In this document: positions 32,217 to 44,113 of the stretch, piece after piece
Layout: each line of letters starts with the position of its first letter
Position numbering within the stretch: position 1 is the stretch's first letter
Assembly: GCF_003576645.1 (NCBI RefSeq)
Contig: NC_044919.1
Span: 20,149,068-20,213,067, forward strand
Direction: 5' to 3'
DNA from: Ipomoea triloba
Lineage: Eukaryota > Streptophyta > Magnoliopsida > Solanales > Convolvulaceae
Length of the DNA stretch: 64,000 nucleotides
Translations under genes and position numbers: made by a program
Notes under the pieces: generated by a model
The model's database searches: none
What the model saw: only the letters and a program-made list of their open reading frames with translations
Told to the model about the DNA's origin: nothing

Positions 32217-33276
32217 AGCACAAGATGCTTGGCTATTCTTTCCCAAATACTTCTAAGTGGCTCGGCAACTATCTCTTTTGAAAATGTTGCTACCCTTGAG
32301 AAGTTGAGCCCAACTGATGTCTGATTTCAGGAATTCTAGTAAGAAATACTGAAACCTCTACATGACTGCCTTTCTGCCTTTCTGGAAATCTGGTATACCC
32401 AATCACTCTCCCTTGCTCTCTTTTATCACATTCACTACTTAATGCCTTAATTTGTTTAGTAAGTTGTTAACATGTGTGTTTCTTAGCTATGCTGATGCTT
32501 CCACCTTTGTCTGAATAAAAAGAATGGAGTTGGTATGTTGCTAATGTGATTTGGTGCTACCATAACACAAGCAGCAATTTGCCCCATCCTTACTTGATAT
32601 GGAAAAAATGCATTCTTAGCTTAACTGTTGAACTAGAAATAGATATTTATATTTTTACTATTTTACTTGCCTAATATCTAATGTATTTAACATTTTAACT
32701 TCTGATATTAACTGGAAGAAGAAGACTAGAACAGGCTGAACAATAGATGAATTCCTGACTTGTTGAACTGAATCTAATTGTCTGTCACTCTCATTTAGTC
32801 ATTTAACTAATTTATGTTTTGTGAAATTGGATTTTTGGGCAGTAAATTAGAACTTGTAAAGTTGTAATAGTTGTGAATTTGTAAGTTTAATTCTGTTTAA
32901 TTATTTTTGCTAGCAGTTTGTAAATTAAAATTGTATTGCATTTTGAATTGTTTGCCAATTTTCATACATTTTCTTTTAAAAATTATTTTTTAAAATATCT
33001 GAATTGAATCCGAAATCTAATATAGCTTATCCAAAATATGATATTAATTAACCGGATAGGTTTAGCATGCAAATATTGAAAGGGTGGGTACCAAAAACTT
33101 AATATGAAATATGATCGGAGTAACGGATAGGACATCCGCTAGGACATACGATCCGTCCAAACCCGTCTGATATACTTGCTTAGACTGACTAAATGGACCG
33201 GTCCAAAAAAGTAACTGGATCAAGAAGGTCCAAGAAGAATACCCAGTACGGAGCAACTTAGGAGTTTAATAAGGAT
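32217..33276. other. AT-rich intergenic sequence
   Basis: No gene. The start (about 32119-32220) includes a dispersed repeat TCAACCTGTTGAAACACAAA that recurs, diverged, at 38957-39020. The hAT right terminus should lie here but was not identified. Confidence 0.5.
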
Positions 33277-33286
33277 TGTTTATTAT

Positions 33287-33879
33287 GAGCAAATACCAAT
33301 TTTGGTCCCACGAGTATTAGTAAAATGACAGTTTTGGTCCACATGTTTAATTTCTACCAATTTTCATTCACGACTATTGTTTTAGTACCAATTTTCATCC
33401 ACACCTATTGTTTTTAGTGCCAAAATTCATCGCGTCGGTCACCCATCCATTTAAAACGTGTCGTAATCTAAAATTGTAAGGGTTTTTCCGTCCTTTTCAA
33501 CTTAATATCCCAATTTGAGCATTAATAAATGGATTTAAGCCCTAAGATTGATCACAATTCGCAGTTTTCCTTCCCATCTTACCTTAATTTGATAAGGAGA
33601 ACTGTGAATTGTGATTGATATTAGGACTTAAATCCTTTTATTCATGCTCAAATTGAGATCTTAATTTGGAAAGGACGAAAATATCCTTAAAATTTTAAAT
33701 TTTAGCATGTTTTTAAACGGATGGGTGATTGGCATGATGAATTTTGACACTAAAATAATAGTTGTGGATAAAAATTGGTACAAAAACAATAGTCGTGGAT
33801 GAAAATTGGTAGAAATTAAACATGTGGATCAAAACTGTCATTTTTCTAATACTCGTGGGACTAATATTGATATTTTCTC
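33287..33879. mobile_element. Foldback MITE, Mutator-like (593 bp, 10-bp TSD)
   Basis: Left GAGCAAATACCAATTTTGGT and right inverted GAGAAAATATCAATATTAGT begin long inverted arms with the phrase CATGTTTAATTTCTACCAAT in both. TGTTTATTAT flanks both sides (33277-33286 and 33880-33889). No coding capacity. Confidence 0.87.
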
Positions 33880-33889
33880 TGTTTATTAT

Positions 33890-35320
33890 TTATAATGTAA
33901 CAACGGACTCTCAATATGAGGCAGTCTATGATTTCTATTTCTTGTAGGGTTCCTAATCCAAAATATATATAAATAGACCTCATACATGGAGAGGGACAAG
34001 TAATTTTTAGTAATACAAAATATTTATTATTTCAAAATTTTCTTTATATTTTTCCCATATACTCGTTATTTTAAATGTTTATTGGTCAACTGTTGACTGC
34101 CCAAAAGTTATAAAACAAACACTATCAATTTGAAAATATCTAATGGATCTTATACAATTTGAAAAAAAATGATGTGATATTTTGATAATTTTCTCAAACT
34201 TCAAAAGTGTAATTTTTAATACTATAGAGTGCCATTTTAACAATATACAGTGCATTAGTGTGAATTCTAATTGGATTTTTTATTTATCACATTATGACTT
34301 CTTCTTTTTTTTTTCTTTTTTAATATTAATAGTGAGGTAAATGATTTATAATGTGTTTTTCATTCAAACTATTTTATCAAATTAATTATGTTTTATATTT
34401 TGTTTTAAATATTTTTTATCTTGATGTATTTTGATTTTTCATCACTAGTCAACAATATTTATTACTCGGTATCTAAATTTTTCATTTGTTTTTTTCAAAA
34501 TATATCGTTAGTTTTAATCTTTCGCCCCCACTAGAGAAAATTTCTAGCTCCGCCACTGATGCTACAGTAATATGTAATATGTAGTGCAATTGTTGAAAAG
34601 CGCTCATAGTTTCGTCAAGTTTTTCAACACCATATCAATTATCAAGTATTCAATTTCAAGTTTTCAACTTTTTGACCCACCCAAATCCCTATATTTATAA
34701 ATAATCAAGTTGTTATACAAAAATATTTAAAATTTTTATGGCTTGTTAAATGTGACCTATAATTAACTTTGACAAATTGAAATTTGAAAATTTGATTTTT
34801 CAACACATAAAAAATGTGCCTATTTGCCACCTGTAATTTATCATGGCCATAAATTGCAGGTCTTAATATTTTGGTCTCTTTAGTGGGCTGTAATTATCAA
34901 ATGAAAGCATAAAACCCTCCATTTTCCATGTGTTGCTTGCTAGGTGTCTATTGATGAGACTGGAAATGTTGATGTTTTACCAGCATTCTTGTCTTGATAG
35001 GCATCTAACTGTGAACCAAAATTTTGGTTTAATCAAGAAAACAATACCCCTTGTGAGGAAAGTTCAAATCGTTCTTGTCCTTGAACAAATGTAGCTAGGA
35101 TCATGCCATACCGAATCAGATCAGCTATTGATCAAAACTCAAAAGAGAGATTTCACAATAATAATAATAGTGGCTTCTTCTGAGTAAATAAGAGTCTCCC
35201 ATCCAAACTACAATACAGCTTTAGCTCTTTTTCTATATTTAACACTACTAGTTTTGCAGTTGCTGGTAAAATTTTAACAAAAATTTCACATTACAATATC
35301 TTATCTATACTATAATACTA
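33890..35320. other. AT-rich sequence with a possible hAT-type MITE end
   Basis: No gene. The segment to 34558 ends CTAGCTCCGCCACTG, which resembles Tip100-type hAT termini. It is homologous to 38735-39093, which ends GGATCCGCCACTA. The left terminus is not visible. From about 34890 onward lies the 3' flank of the beta-amylase gene. Confidence 0.4.
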
Positions 35321-35345
35321 GGCAGGGCAGGGCAGGGCAGGGCAG
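35321..35345. repeat. (GGCAG)5 pentanucleotide repeat
   Basis: Five perfect units directly after the BAM9 stop codon, in its 3' untranslated region. CTGCC-rich on the mRNA strand. Confidence 0.9.
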
Positions 35346-35352
35346 GGCATGT

Positions 35353-38327
35353 CTAAGCAGCTTGCTCTTGTAGGTTCCTGGCAGAAAGAGATGATCCAGC
35401 AGTTGTTTCCTCCTTTCCTGGCTGATCATCTGAATCGAGTTCCAGTTCGAGTTCCCTGAGATTGCGCATGAATTTGGTGAAAGAAGGAAAATGGTTAGGG
35501 GAGAAGAAATATGCCCCCATCCGTTGATAGGTGAACAAGCTGATGGCTGCTGCACTTTCACCCACTAAGTTTTTTCTGATCTGTTCGAAACCACTGGCAG
35601 CAGCATTGGAAGCCGTTGAGTTCTGCCCAAGGATTTCAACTCCATGCTTTCTGCAACACAATGTAACTTGTGCAAGTAATGATTCTGGACTCGAGAGGGA
35701 TTCCTTTGGCTGCTGCTCGTCAGACAGGTCCATTCCTGGCAAGATTATTTTGCACTTGTTCTTCGAGAACATCTCAACTATCGCTTCATAGCCATCTCTG
35801 TTCTCCGTGTTGTAGATCCCAGCAACCAGCTCTGCTGGGTGGGAACGAGTTTTGTACCAACAATGGATTAGAGGAACTTTTCCAGAAACCGTAATCTGGG
35901 GGACATCACTGAAAGTGGAGGCACCAACCGAAAGAAGTTGATCTCCGTGTGTAATAAGCTGGTTGGAGTACCAAGAAAGGAAAAAATCACCGTAAGTAGT
36001 CTCCCATGATCCACCATGCTCCTTGAAGAAGTTGTTTGAGATAGGTGGCTCGTTACAGGCAGGAGCATCATGGGGACCACCAAGTCCCCACAAAGGGTTA
36101 CCAAACATTTCAGCGTGCTGTTTGAGATGACTTAGCATGTTTTTATCGTAACACTGGAATTCCCCAGCACCAACGTGCTTATGATTGCTTTTGGCTGGTT
36201 GGTGGTGAGAAGGATACCGAAGCTCTCCGTCTGGTCCTAGACCAATTGATATGCCCTATACAAAACAAAACCATAATCTATTGTCAATCAATATGGAAGG
36301 AATTTCATAAATGAAAATGAGCTTAGTGAGTGGAGTAATAATTGTCAAAATTCCTTACAGTAATTGTCGAATCCATGAACTTGGAAAATGCACTCTTGAA
36401 GCTCTCGCAGAACCCTTTGTACACTTGCAAAGGAGTTTTCCCATCAAGAACTGGAAGATCATCCACAACTAAAGACAAACAATCTTTATATTGGTGCCCT
36501 GATCGATCTGTAAAGAAGATGCTAGGATCTGATTCACCGATTTGACAAACCCATTCAGGAAGTGAGATTTTATGTTCCATTGATGCATGGAAGCATAGTG
36601 ACACGTGAAGCTTCAAGCCAAGCTTCTGGATCATTTCAGCCACAGCAAGGTAGCCAGTCCAGTCATACTTTCCCATAGCTTCCTTCTCAGCAATACCCCA
36701 CCAGATTGGCAGTTCCACACCATCTACACCTAGTAACTTCAAAGCTTTCAGTCCAGCTGCAATTGCTCGGGCATGGTTTATGGTGTTAGAAACAGAGACT
36801 GTATCCATTGGCAGCCCAACATATAGTTTCACACTATCAATCTGCATAAGCATTTTGCAACTAATCAATGTCAGCTGTCAGCATAAGATTGGATCATTTA
36901 GAATTTAATATGAAAATGAAAATGAAAATCTACATGATATCTAGTCTAGACTTGTTGGGCGGAGGCCAGTAAAGGTCAAGTCTAGCACCCGGTGGCTGGG
37001 GGATTGTTGGACGGAGGCCAGTGAAGGGCCAAGTCCAACACCCAGTGTCTCGAAAATGTTTGGCAGTATAAGGGAATAAAGTTGTGCATTCGCTACTAGC
37101 TATAGCTTTTGGTGTAAGTAGTAAGCATTTGATCCAAACAAGACTAGACTTTATAAAAGAGAAAAGAGATCACTAAAGTAGAACTAAGGATGATATAGCA
37201 AAAGGTGAAAAAAAAAACCACTAAGCACCCGAAGGATCTCTAAAATTCACACCATATATGCTCCACAGAATGATAGTAATGAAGGAGTTTTCATTCTTTA
37301 AATTTCTTTTCATACAAGCTGGTGATGAGACTTTTTTTTTTTTTTTTGGATACCTCACGCTACACTCCAATTCAATTGTTAACGTAAAGACTTGATCAGT
37401 GGTTATAAAGTGAGTTTATCTTATTTACACCATGTATAGAAACAGTTGCCCAGTTTAGCTGTTAGGGAGGTAGTTCTAGATAACTCATTTATCTTAGTAC
37501 CAAATGTAGCAATCAAAATAAGCTTTACCCAACTGTTCTTCAAGCAACATATTCCTTGGTAAAGTTTTCAAGAATTTTCAATTAATCAACTCCATAAATG
37601 CTTCAACAACAATGAAAAAGACTAATTCTTATAAATTCACCAACCCGGCCTGCTAGTTACCAGCCTAAACAAAATAGAGTTTCCCATTAATTTGGGGATT
37701 GTAAGCTCAATTCCTTTTTAAATACAGAGGACCACAATCAGTATTAAGCACCAAAGACCTGTCTTTGGAGAAATTAAGATCTATTTATGTGTTTACTTTT
37801 TTCAAGTTTTCTCGACCAACAACGCTACAACTCTAAAAAAGCTCCAAAAAGAAAGAAACAGAAAAGCAAAATTTGATTATAAAACTTGATTTAACTCTAT
37901 CAGAGCAGATTATACACGATCAACAGTTATGCCCTTATGTTTTTCCGAAACTTTATCTTTCACCATAAAACAAAACAATCAAAGCACCACAACAAAATAA
38001 ATAACTAATTAAAAGGCGATTAGCATAATCAAAATTGTTTATGAGAAAAAAGAAAGAAAGATGACTTACAGGTTTAGATCTTTTTGCTCCACAAACTTTG
38101 TCAGAAACGACAGCCTCAGTTTGGGAAGCAGCAGAGGCTTTAAGGCTTAAGCAAGCAGAAGTTCTTGAAGGCCATGAAAAAGTCTGACCAAAACACAACT
38201 TTGGATTCTTCAAAGAAGAGGTCTTAGCATTGAAGTTTCTGCCAAAACTACAAACCCCAATCTCTCTAGAACCCAAATCACTTCTGCCCAGATGCGCCTG
38301 AGAGCTTCCAATCATTGAAACCTCCAT
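35353..38327 (-). CDS. BAM9: BAM9-type (catalytically inactive) plastid beta-amylase
   Basis: Three exons with GT-AG borders: 38327-38070 (86 codons), 36841-36359 (161 codons), 36255-35353 (300 codons plus TAG). The protein is 547 residues, close to the Arabidopsis BAM9 length. The N-terminus MEVSMIGSSQA and Ser-rich leader look like a plastid transit peptide. The GH14 fold is clear: KLYVGLPMDTVS, GVDGVELPIWWG, GLGPDGELRYPSH and NPLWGLGGPHDAP. The first catalytic Glu is kept (GELRYPS, about residue 258), but the second is replaced (ILPGMDLSDEQ, Gly where active enzymes have Glu). The flexible GGNVGD loop is absent after SLCFHAS. Known family members do not hydrolyse starch and are linked to starch regulation; that role is by homology. 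All three frames are intact. Confidence 0.93.
36955..37080. repeat. Short direct repeat in BAM9 intron 1
   Basis: GGCGGAGGCCAGTAAAGGTC...CACCCGGTG and GACGGAGGCCAGTGAAGGGC...CACCCAGTG lie side by side, units of about 57 bp. Probably a small tandem duplication or TE fragment. Confidence 0.7.
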
Positions 38328-38604
38328 AGCTACGGCTCAAAATCTGGAAGAGAAATTAAATTATTTACAAATAAATTCAAGATTCAAATACAGAACTCGC
38401 AAAATATGCAATCTTGGGTGGGTATTGGAAAGATTTGGAGCAAAGGGTAGGGAGAAACTAAATATAGTGTTTGTGAAAAAGATTTGAAATTTTGAGAGCT
38501 AGAAATGCAGAGAATTTAGGGAGAAAAAAGTTGTTTGGATGCTCCTGAGAAATTGTTCCGTGATTTAAAGAAGGCAGTGGAATGCTGATTTTAAAGAAAC
38601 GGGC

Positions 38605-38610
38605 CACGTG
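38605..38610 (-). promoter_or_regulatory. G-box upstream of BAM9
   Basis: CACGTG within GACACGTGGCC (gene strand), 278 bp before the start codon. This ACGT core with CC/GTC flanks is a bZIP/ABRE-type site and would fit light, sugar or ABA control; that is inference. No convincing TATA box was seen. Confidence 0.5.
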
Positions 38611-38734
38611 TCGCCCCCACAGAAAATATAAAAAAACAGCCGCATAATTTTTTAGCTTCTACTGTACCAATTTTACAAAATAAAAAAATGTTTTATTTTA
38701 TTAATTTGAATATACCTTTTATAATATATATATT

Positions 38735-39093
38735 CAACAAATTAAATAATAAGATGTGTAATTTATAATATGTTTTCTATTTGAATTAGTTTATCAACTT
38801 AATTATGTTTCATATATTGTTATTTATATTTGTATAAAGTTTTGATGTGTTTTATTTTTCATCTATATCCAACAATATTTATGACTATATTACTTTTAAG
38901 TGTTTCATCTTTTTAATACTACCGTTATATTACAATGCAATATATGTTCATTATTACTTTCTCAACCTATTGAAGTACAAAGAGTCAATATCGTTGAGGC
39001 TCAAACTCACAACCTTCCATGGAAGAAAGCAACTTGGTGTTATCTCTTTTATGTTTTCGCCCCCGCTGAGACATTTTTCTGGATCCGCCACTA
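38735..39093. mobile_element. Relic of non-autonomous element shared with 34200-34558
   Basis: Shares ATTTATAATATGTTTTCTAT-like sequence and a CGCCCCCGCTGAGACATTTT...CCGCCACTA end with the upstream copy. It contains an insertion (about 38950-39050) related to the repeat at 32119. No ORF of interest. Confidence 0.4.
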
Positions 39094-39733
39094 TATATAT
39101 ATATATATATAGTAAAGAAATGAGAACGATCCCGTTAAAATAATGAGTATATAAAAAATAGAGAGAATATAAGTATTGTATTACCTTGAATTACTTTCCT
39201 TTCTCGGTGGGACGATTTATACAAGTAACCTTAGAGTCCTAAAAGGAATAAATTTCTAGATAATTTCATATTGAGAGTTTTTGTTACATTATTAGGACAA
39301 AGAAATCCAATTTTTTTATCTCATTATGAATAGGAAGCACAATCCTACTACATTACACATAGGTCCAAGATATTTATGCTTCACTGGGGCTATGGTTTTC
39401 TTGGGCTCGCTGAAGTTTTGGGCTGAGCTCGGTTATTTCCTTGGTTCGCTCGCTCTTGAGTTCCTCCAGTTTGATAATCGGCTGTCCAAAGGGATTGTCA
39501 AACCGGTCAACTCTCTAGTCCCCTATCCATTACAATTATATTGTAATAACAATCTAGTTACTATTTTCAAAAAAAAAAAAAACAATCTAGTTACTAATCA
39601 TTTTAGATGGTTGGTTTAATAATATTATTTTTTGATGATGCTTTAAATGAAAGAAATTTATTTGTTTTTCATAAAAATGCTAGAAACATTTTATAATAAA
39701 CATTAAGTGTTATCTGTCAATATTTTTTCTAAA
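39094..39733. other. AT-rich intergenic sequence
   Basis: No gene recognised. Short (AT)n run at 39092-39112 and an A11 run near 39570. Confidence 0.6.
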
Positions 39734-40253
39734 GAGTTAATTCCAGCAATGGTCCTCCGACTATGTTGATTTTTCAAAATTAGTCCCCGACTTTTAATTT
39801 GGACAATTTAGGTCCCTTGACTTTCAAATTCTTTCCAATGTTAGTCCTTTCGTCAAATTTTGGTTAAATTGAGGTCAAATAAAGGGGTAAAATTGTCCGT
39901 TCACATGTTTAGTGTATTATTACTCGTATTTCTCCTATCCTATACGCTGTATATATGAATATAATCTCAGTCGAAGTCTCAATCGAAGCCATATAATCTC
40001 ATTCGATGTCTCTTCGACTGATATTATATTCATATATATAGCGTATAAGACAGAAGAAATACGAGTATACAAGTGAACAGACGATTTTACCCCTTCATTT
40101 GACCTCAATTTAACCAAAATTTGACGAAAGGACCAACATTGGAAAGAATTTAAAAGTCAAGGGACCTAAACTGTCCAAATTAAAAGTCGATAACTAATTT
40201 TAGAAAATCAACATAGTCGGAGGACCATCGCTGGAATTAACTCTTTTCTAAAT
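39734..40253. mobile_element. Foldback MITE, Mutator-like (520 bp, 9-bp TSD)
   Basis: Ends GAGTTAATTCCAGCAATGGT and its inverted partner; arms about 200 bp long. TTTTCTAAA flanks both sides (39725-39733 and 40254-40262). A GAGTTAATT start and GGTCC motif link it to the elements at 25304 and 33287. Confidence 0.87.
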
Positions 40254-40262
40254 ATATAGAGT

Positions 40263-41239
40263 AACTTTATAAGGTTTATACTCTTAATTATATATAATGG
40301 AAAATGACATCCATTATCCAAAAAAAACGCGTGGGGACCATTTTCCATGGACTGTTGAATGACGTTGAAATTCTAGAATAATTTGGGGGAAAAAATAGAA
40401 TTTTTTTCCTGTGGATATTAAAGGACAGTGATGATGTGGAAAAGATAAAGTGTCGGCCCGGCCCGTGCCTCGTGCCAACCAATTTAACGACCATTTTTTA
40501 TTTATTGTTTTAGGTAATTCCTTTTGGAGATTAAATTATGTTCAGTCATAGCGTGACTTATTTTTGCTCATGATTGGGGTGACACGTGGCAAGATAATCT
40601 ACTGTCCCCTGTAGATGCCATGGGTGCTGACTCAGCGCCATGCCAGCGTGTGTCATTCTGCCATTAGATTCTCTGACCATTGATTGCATCCATGGAAAAA
40701 ACCAATGGATTGGGATTTATTTCCTCCGTATTTCATCTCTGAAAATTAAAGATGTGGATAAGTGCTCTTGCCTCTTGATGCATTATGTGGTTATGTTTTG
40801 GATTACTTATTTTTAACTTTTCTCCTCCAAAAAAAGTTAAATCCCCAACTCCAAAGACATCCATATCTCGGCCTGTAAATCACAGTTATCCATAATCAAA
40901 TGTTAATACACACAAGATATTTACCCACTTTAGGCATAATCTACACAGTGTTGCTGGTGAGCTTTGAACCTTAATTTTTTTTCTCAAATACTGCATACTA
41001 AACCACTAAGCTAAGTACGTATAGTCTTATATTTAACTTTTCTATTATACTATTTCCGTATCATTTTATATTTCTACTTCAATTAATGATTTTTCACCAA
41101 AAATATTTACAATTCAATTTTTAATAATATTTAAGTTTTAGTATTTAAAATTTATATATTTTGAAACTGTATTGATAGTACTATTAACTTTTTTAAAATT
41201 AAATTTTAAAAACAACAACAACAACAACTAATAATAAAA
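40263..41239. other. Intergenic sequence with G-box/I-box cluster
   Basis: No gene. GACACGTGGCAAGATAATCT at 40581-40600 joins a G-box and a GATAA motif, a promoter-like pair, but no gene is recognisable on either side. Ends with (AAC)n and AATAATAAAA. Confidence 0.4.
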
Positions 41240-41549
41240 TCTACTATACTAATAAGAGCCAAAGAGAGTTAGGCCTAAAATGGGTAGAAAAAATGGCAGT
41301 CAAATTATTTAATCAAATGGATGGTTCAGATGAATTATTTAATCGAATAGATGGTTAAGATAATTCAGATTAATATTATTAATAGAGATTACCTAATTTA
41401 ACCTTACTTTTATGATTATCCATTAAGTTTTCCATTAAATATTCTCTTTTCCGTTAATATTCCGTTAACTTTTAACTTACCCATTAATTTCTATAAGAAA
41501 GGTCTTAGGTTCGAACCATATCTCAATCAAATTTGACATAATTAAGTTT

Positions 41550-42130
41550 CTCACTCTATTTTACTCTTATTAAATTAAATAAATTAGTAGCTACAACAAA
41601 AAATGATACATATGTATTTCTTTAATTTAGAATTATGTGTCTACAATACCTTTATTTGAAAAAATTATTCATTATCAAAAAATTAAATTAAATAAGAGAA
41701 ATAATTTTATTAGTTATATTGTCTTTATTTTCTCTCATGCAAAGATTCTTTACATTTAAATTTATCAATTGATATTCATTACATTGTCTATTATCTTATT
41801 TTTACAATATCTTGTAATTAAATATCAAAGTTATAGTACAAAATAATGTTATATATTTATNCTCACTCTATTTTACTCTTATTAAATTAAATAAATTAGT
41901 AGCTACAACAAAAAATGATACATATGTATTTCTTTAATTTAGAATTATGTGTCTACAATACCTTTATTTGAAAAAATTATTCATTATCAAAAAATTAAAT
42001 TAAATAAGAGAAATAATTTCATTAGTTATATTGTCTTTATTTTCTCTCATGCAAAGATTCTTATCTTATTTTTACAATATCTTGTAATTAAATATCAAAG
42101 TTATAGTACAAAATAATGTTATATATTCAT
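41550..42130. repeat. Near-identical 0.3-kb duplication around a single N
   Basis: 41550-41860 recurs from 41862 with one substitution and a deletion of roughly 50 bp near 42060. Looks like two haplotypes or unmerged contig ends. Confidence 0.75.
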
Positions 42131-42300
42131 TTACCAAGTATTTTATTAATACTATGAAAAAAAATTTAAAATTTACCAAGTATTTTATTAATACTATGAA
42201 AAAAAATTTAAAATAATTTGAGTATTTTATTAATACTATGAAAAAAAATTTAAAATAATTTGAAGCTAATTATATTAACTACTTGGGGATTGGTTGACAA
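42130..42300. repeat. Tandem AT-rich units inside the Helitron
   Basis: TATTTTATTAATACTATGAA is repeated three times at about 45-bp spacing, with the last units ending in AATAATTTGA. Confidence 0.8.
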
Positions 42301-43221
42301 AGAGAGTATTCAAATAATAATCCAACAAATTGAAACGGAATCACTCTATTTTACTCCTATTCAATTAAATAAATTAGTAGTTACACCAAAAAATGATACA
42401 TATGTATTTCTTTAATACCATGAAAAAAATAAAAAAGAATAGTTTGAAACCAATCATATTAACTACTTGGGGGATTTGTTGACAATGAAAGTACTCAAAT
42501 AATCCATTACCCAGCAAATTGAAGCGAGAAACTACCTTTTAATATCTTTAGAATACATAATATTTTAAATTTTCAAATTTTTATTAATTTATTTAATATT
42601 TTTTCGTAAACTAGGGATTTCTTTATCCACAATAATTCATTCAACAATAATGGTTAAACCAAATGAACCCCAAGCAGAACACCTAAAGGAAAGTCCATAT
42701 CTCCAAATCATAATCTCATTGCATGACGTTGTCATCTATGCTACCAACAATAATCGAATTGCAAACAACACACTACCAACAAAAAGGAAGAAAACAAATA
42801 GTAAAGATGAAGACAATGACAATGTTACTCAAAAGAGAATTAAGAACACTTAGAAAAATTCAAATTAAAAGTAGTATTTATTTAGACTATCATTTTTAGA
42901 CTATCGATTTTACAAGGTTGCAAACATTTATTTTAGTAATAATTATAATGAATTTTCTATATTATCTTGGATTCATATACTTTGAATTAGATATTTAAAT
43001 AAAAAAATTCGACATTCAATTACCCATGTATAAACTTCTCATGTATAATCTTGCATTGATATACTTTCAAATATTTATTTAAATATAAACATTGGGCATT
43101 AACCCATTCGCGCAATGCGCGTATAAAACTAATATTAAGAATAAACAAAGAAAAAAAAGTTGTTTGACTAATGAATAATAAATATAACATATAAATAAAA
43201 TAGAGGGAGTAATAAAAAAAT

Positions 43222-44113
43222 GGGCAAATTGCCATTTTGGTCCACTGACTATAGGGGTCCTCTTAGTTTCAGTCCACAACTTTCAAAAGTGTTAATTGCA
43301 TACCATGACTTTTCAATCTGTATCAATTTTGGTCACTCCGGCCAAATTGCCAGCCAAATTTCGACAGAAAATTTTAAAAGTTAAAATAATGAGGGTATTT
43401 TAGTCATTTCACATTTTTTTATTCTTCTCCGGCGAATTCTTCTTCTTCTCCGGTGACTTCTTCTTCTCCGGTGACTTGCCATTGCGAAGGCGTCACCAAA
43501 AAAGCCATAAAGCTAAGGACAGGACATATTCAACCTGCAGAATCATAAAGCCATAAAGGTTCTCACCAAAAAAAAATAAAGCTATAAAGGTAAAAATATT
43601 ATATTAATACAAAATAAAGTAACAGAGAGCACTTCGTCCTGTAGCTATAGTGTTCACGGACAATCGCACAAACGAACAGAGCACCGTTTACAGACGTTCG
43701 CCAGCGCAGGTCGGGTTAAAAGCTGAACTTCTTCCACGAGCTTTTGGAGTGTCAGAATTCTTCTTGTATGTTGAACTAGTTGTCCTTGCCTGAAATCGTG
43801 ACTTTCAGTGGGAGATCTCCGGCCACGTGCCAATACGGGTTCTGCTACTCTGTTCATTGCGAAGGCGTCGCCGGAAAAATGTTAGAAAAAGTGGGAGGTC
43901 GCCGGAGAAGAAGACAAGCATGTGAAATGACTAAAATACCCTTGTTATTTTAGGGTTTAGGAAATTCCGGTGAGATTTGACCGGCAATTTGGCCGGAGTG
44001 ATCAAAATTGATAAAAATTGAATAGTTATAGTATGCAATTAACACTTTTGAAAGTCGTCGACTGCAATTAAGAGGACCCCTATAGTCAGTGGACCAAAAT
44101 GACAATTTATAAG
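43222..44113. mobile_element. Mutator-like foldback element with non-repeat core
   Basis: The left arm from GGGCAAATTGCCATTTTGGT and the right arm share TGGTCCACTGACTATAGGGG, inverted, plus about 200 bp of further pairing. The core (43480-43860) is less AT-rich, with CTTCTCCGGCGAATTCTTC-type codon-like sequence and a 67-codon minus frame (43857-43654). No exact target duplication was found. Possibly a Pack-MULE carrying a gene piece, but the piece is not recognised. Confidence 0.65.

Larger units (their letters stand above)
41240..43132 (+). mobile_element. Non-autonomous Helitron
   Basis: 5' end TCTACTATACTAATAAGAGC preceded by A; 3' end has the hairpin CGCGCAATGCGCG, then TATAAAACTAA followed by T. 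This matches plant Helitron structure (TC start, hairpin about 10 bases before CTRR, insertion between A and T, no duplication). No Rep/helicase gene. A 67-codon frame at 42650-42853 ends with a basic TKRKKTNSKDEDNDN tail and may be a captured fragment. A near-identical sequence repeats around the N at 41861, so the true length is probably about 1.6 kb. Confidence 0.75.

Noticed and set aside
35531..35894. Plus-strand frames inside BAM9 exon 3
   Set aside because: Antisense shadows of a well-supported conserved exon.
43222..44113. Exact TSD for this foldback
   Set aside because: Flanks AATAAAAAAAT and ATTTGTAAAAAC do not give a convincing 9-10-bp match.
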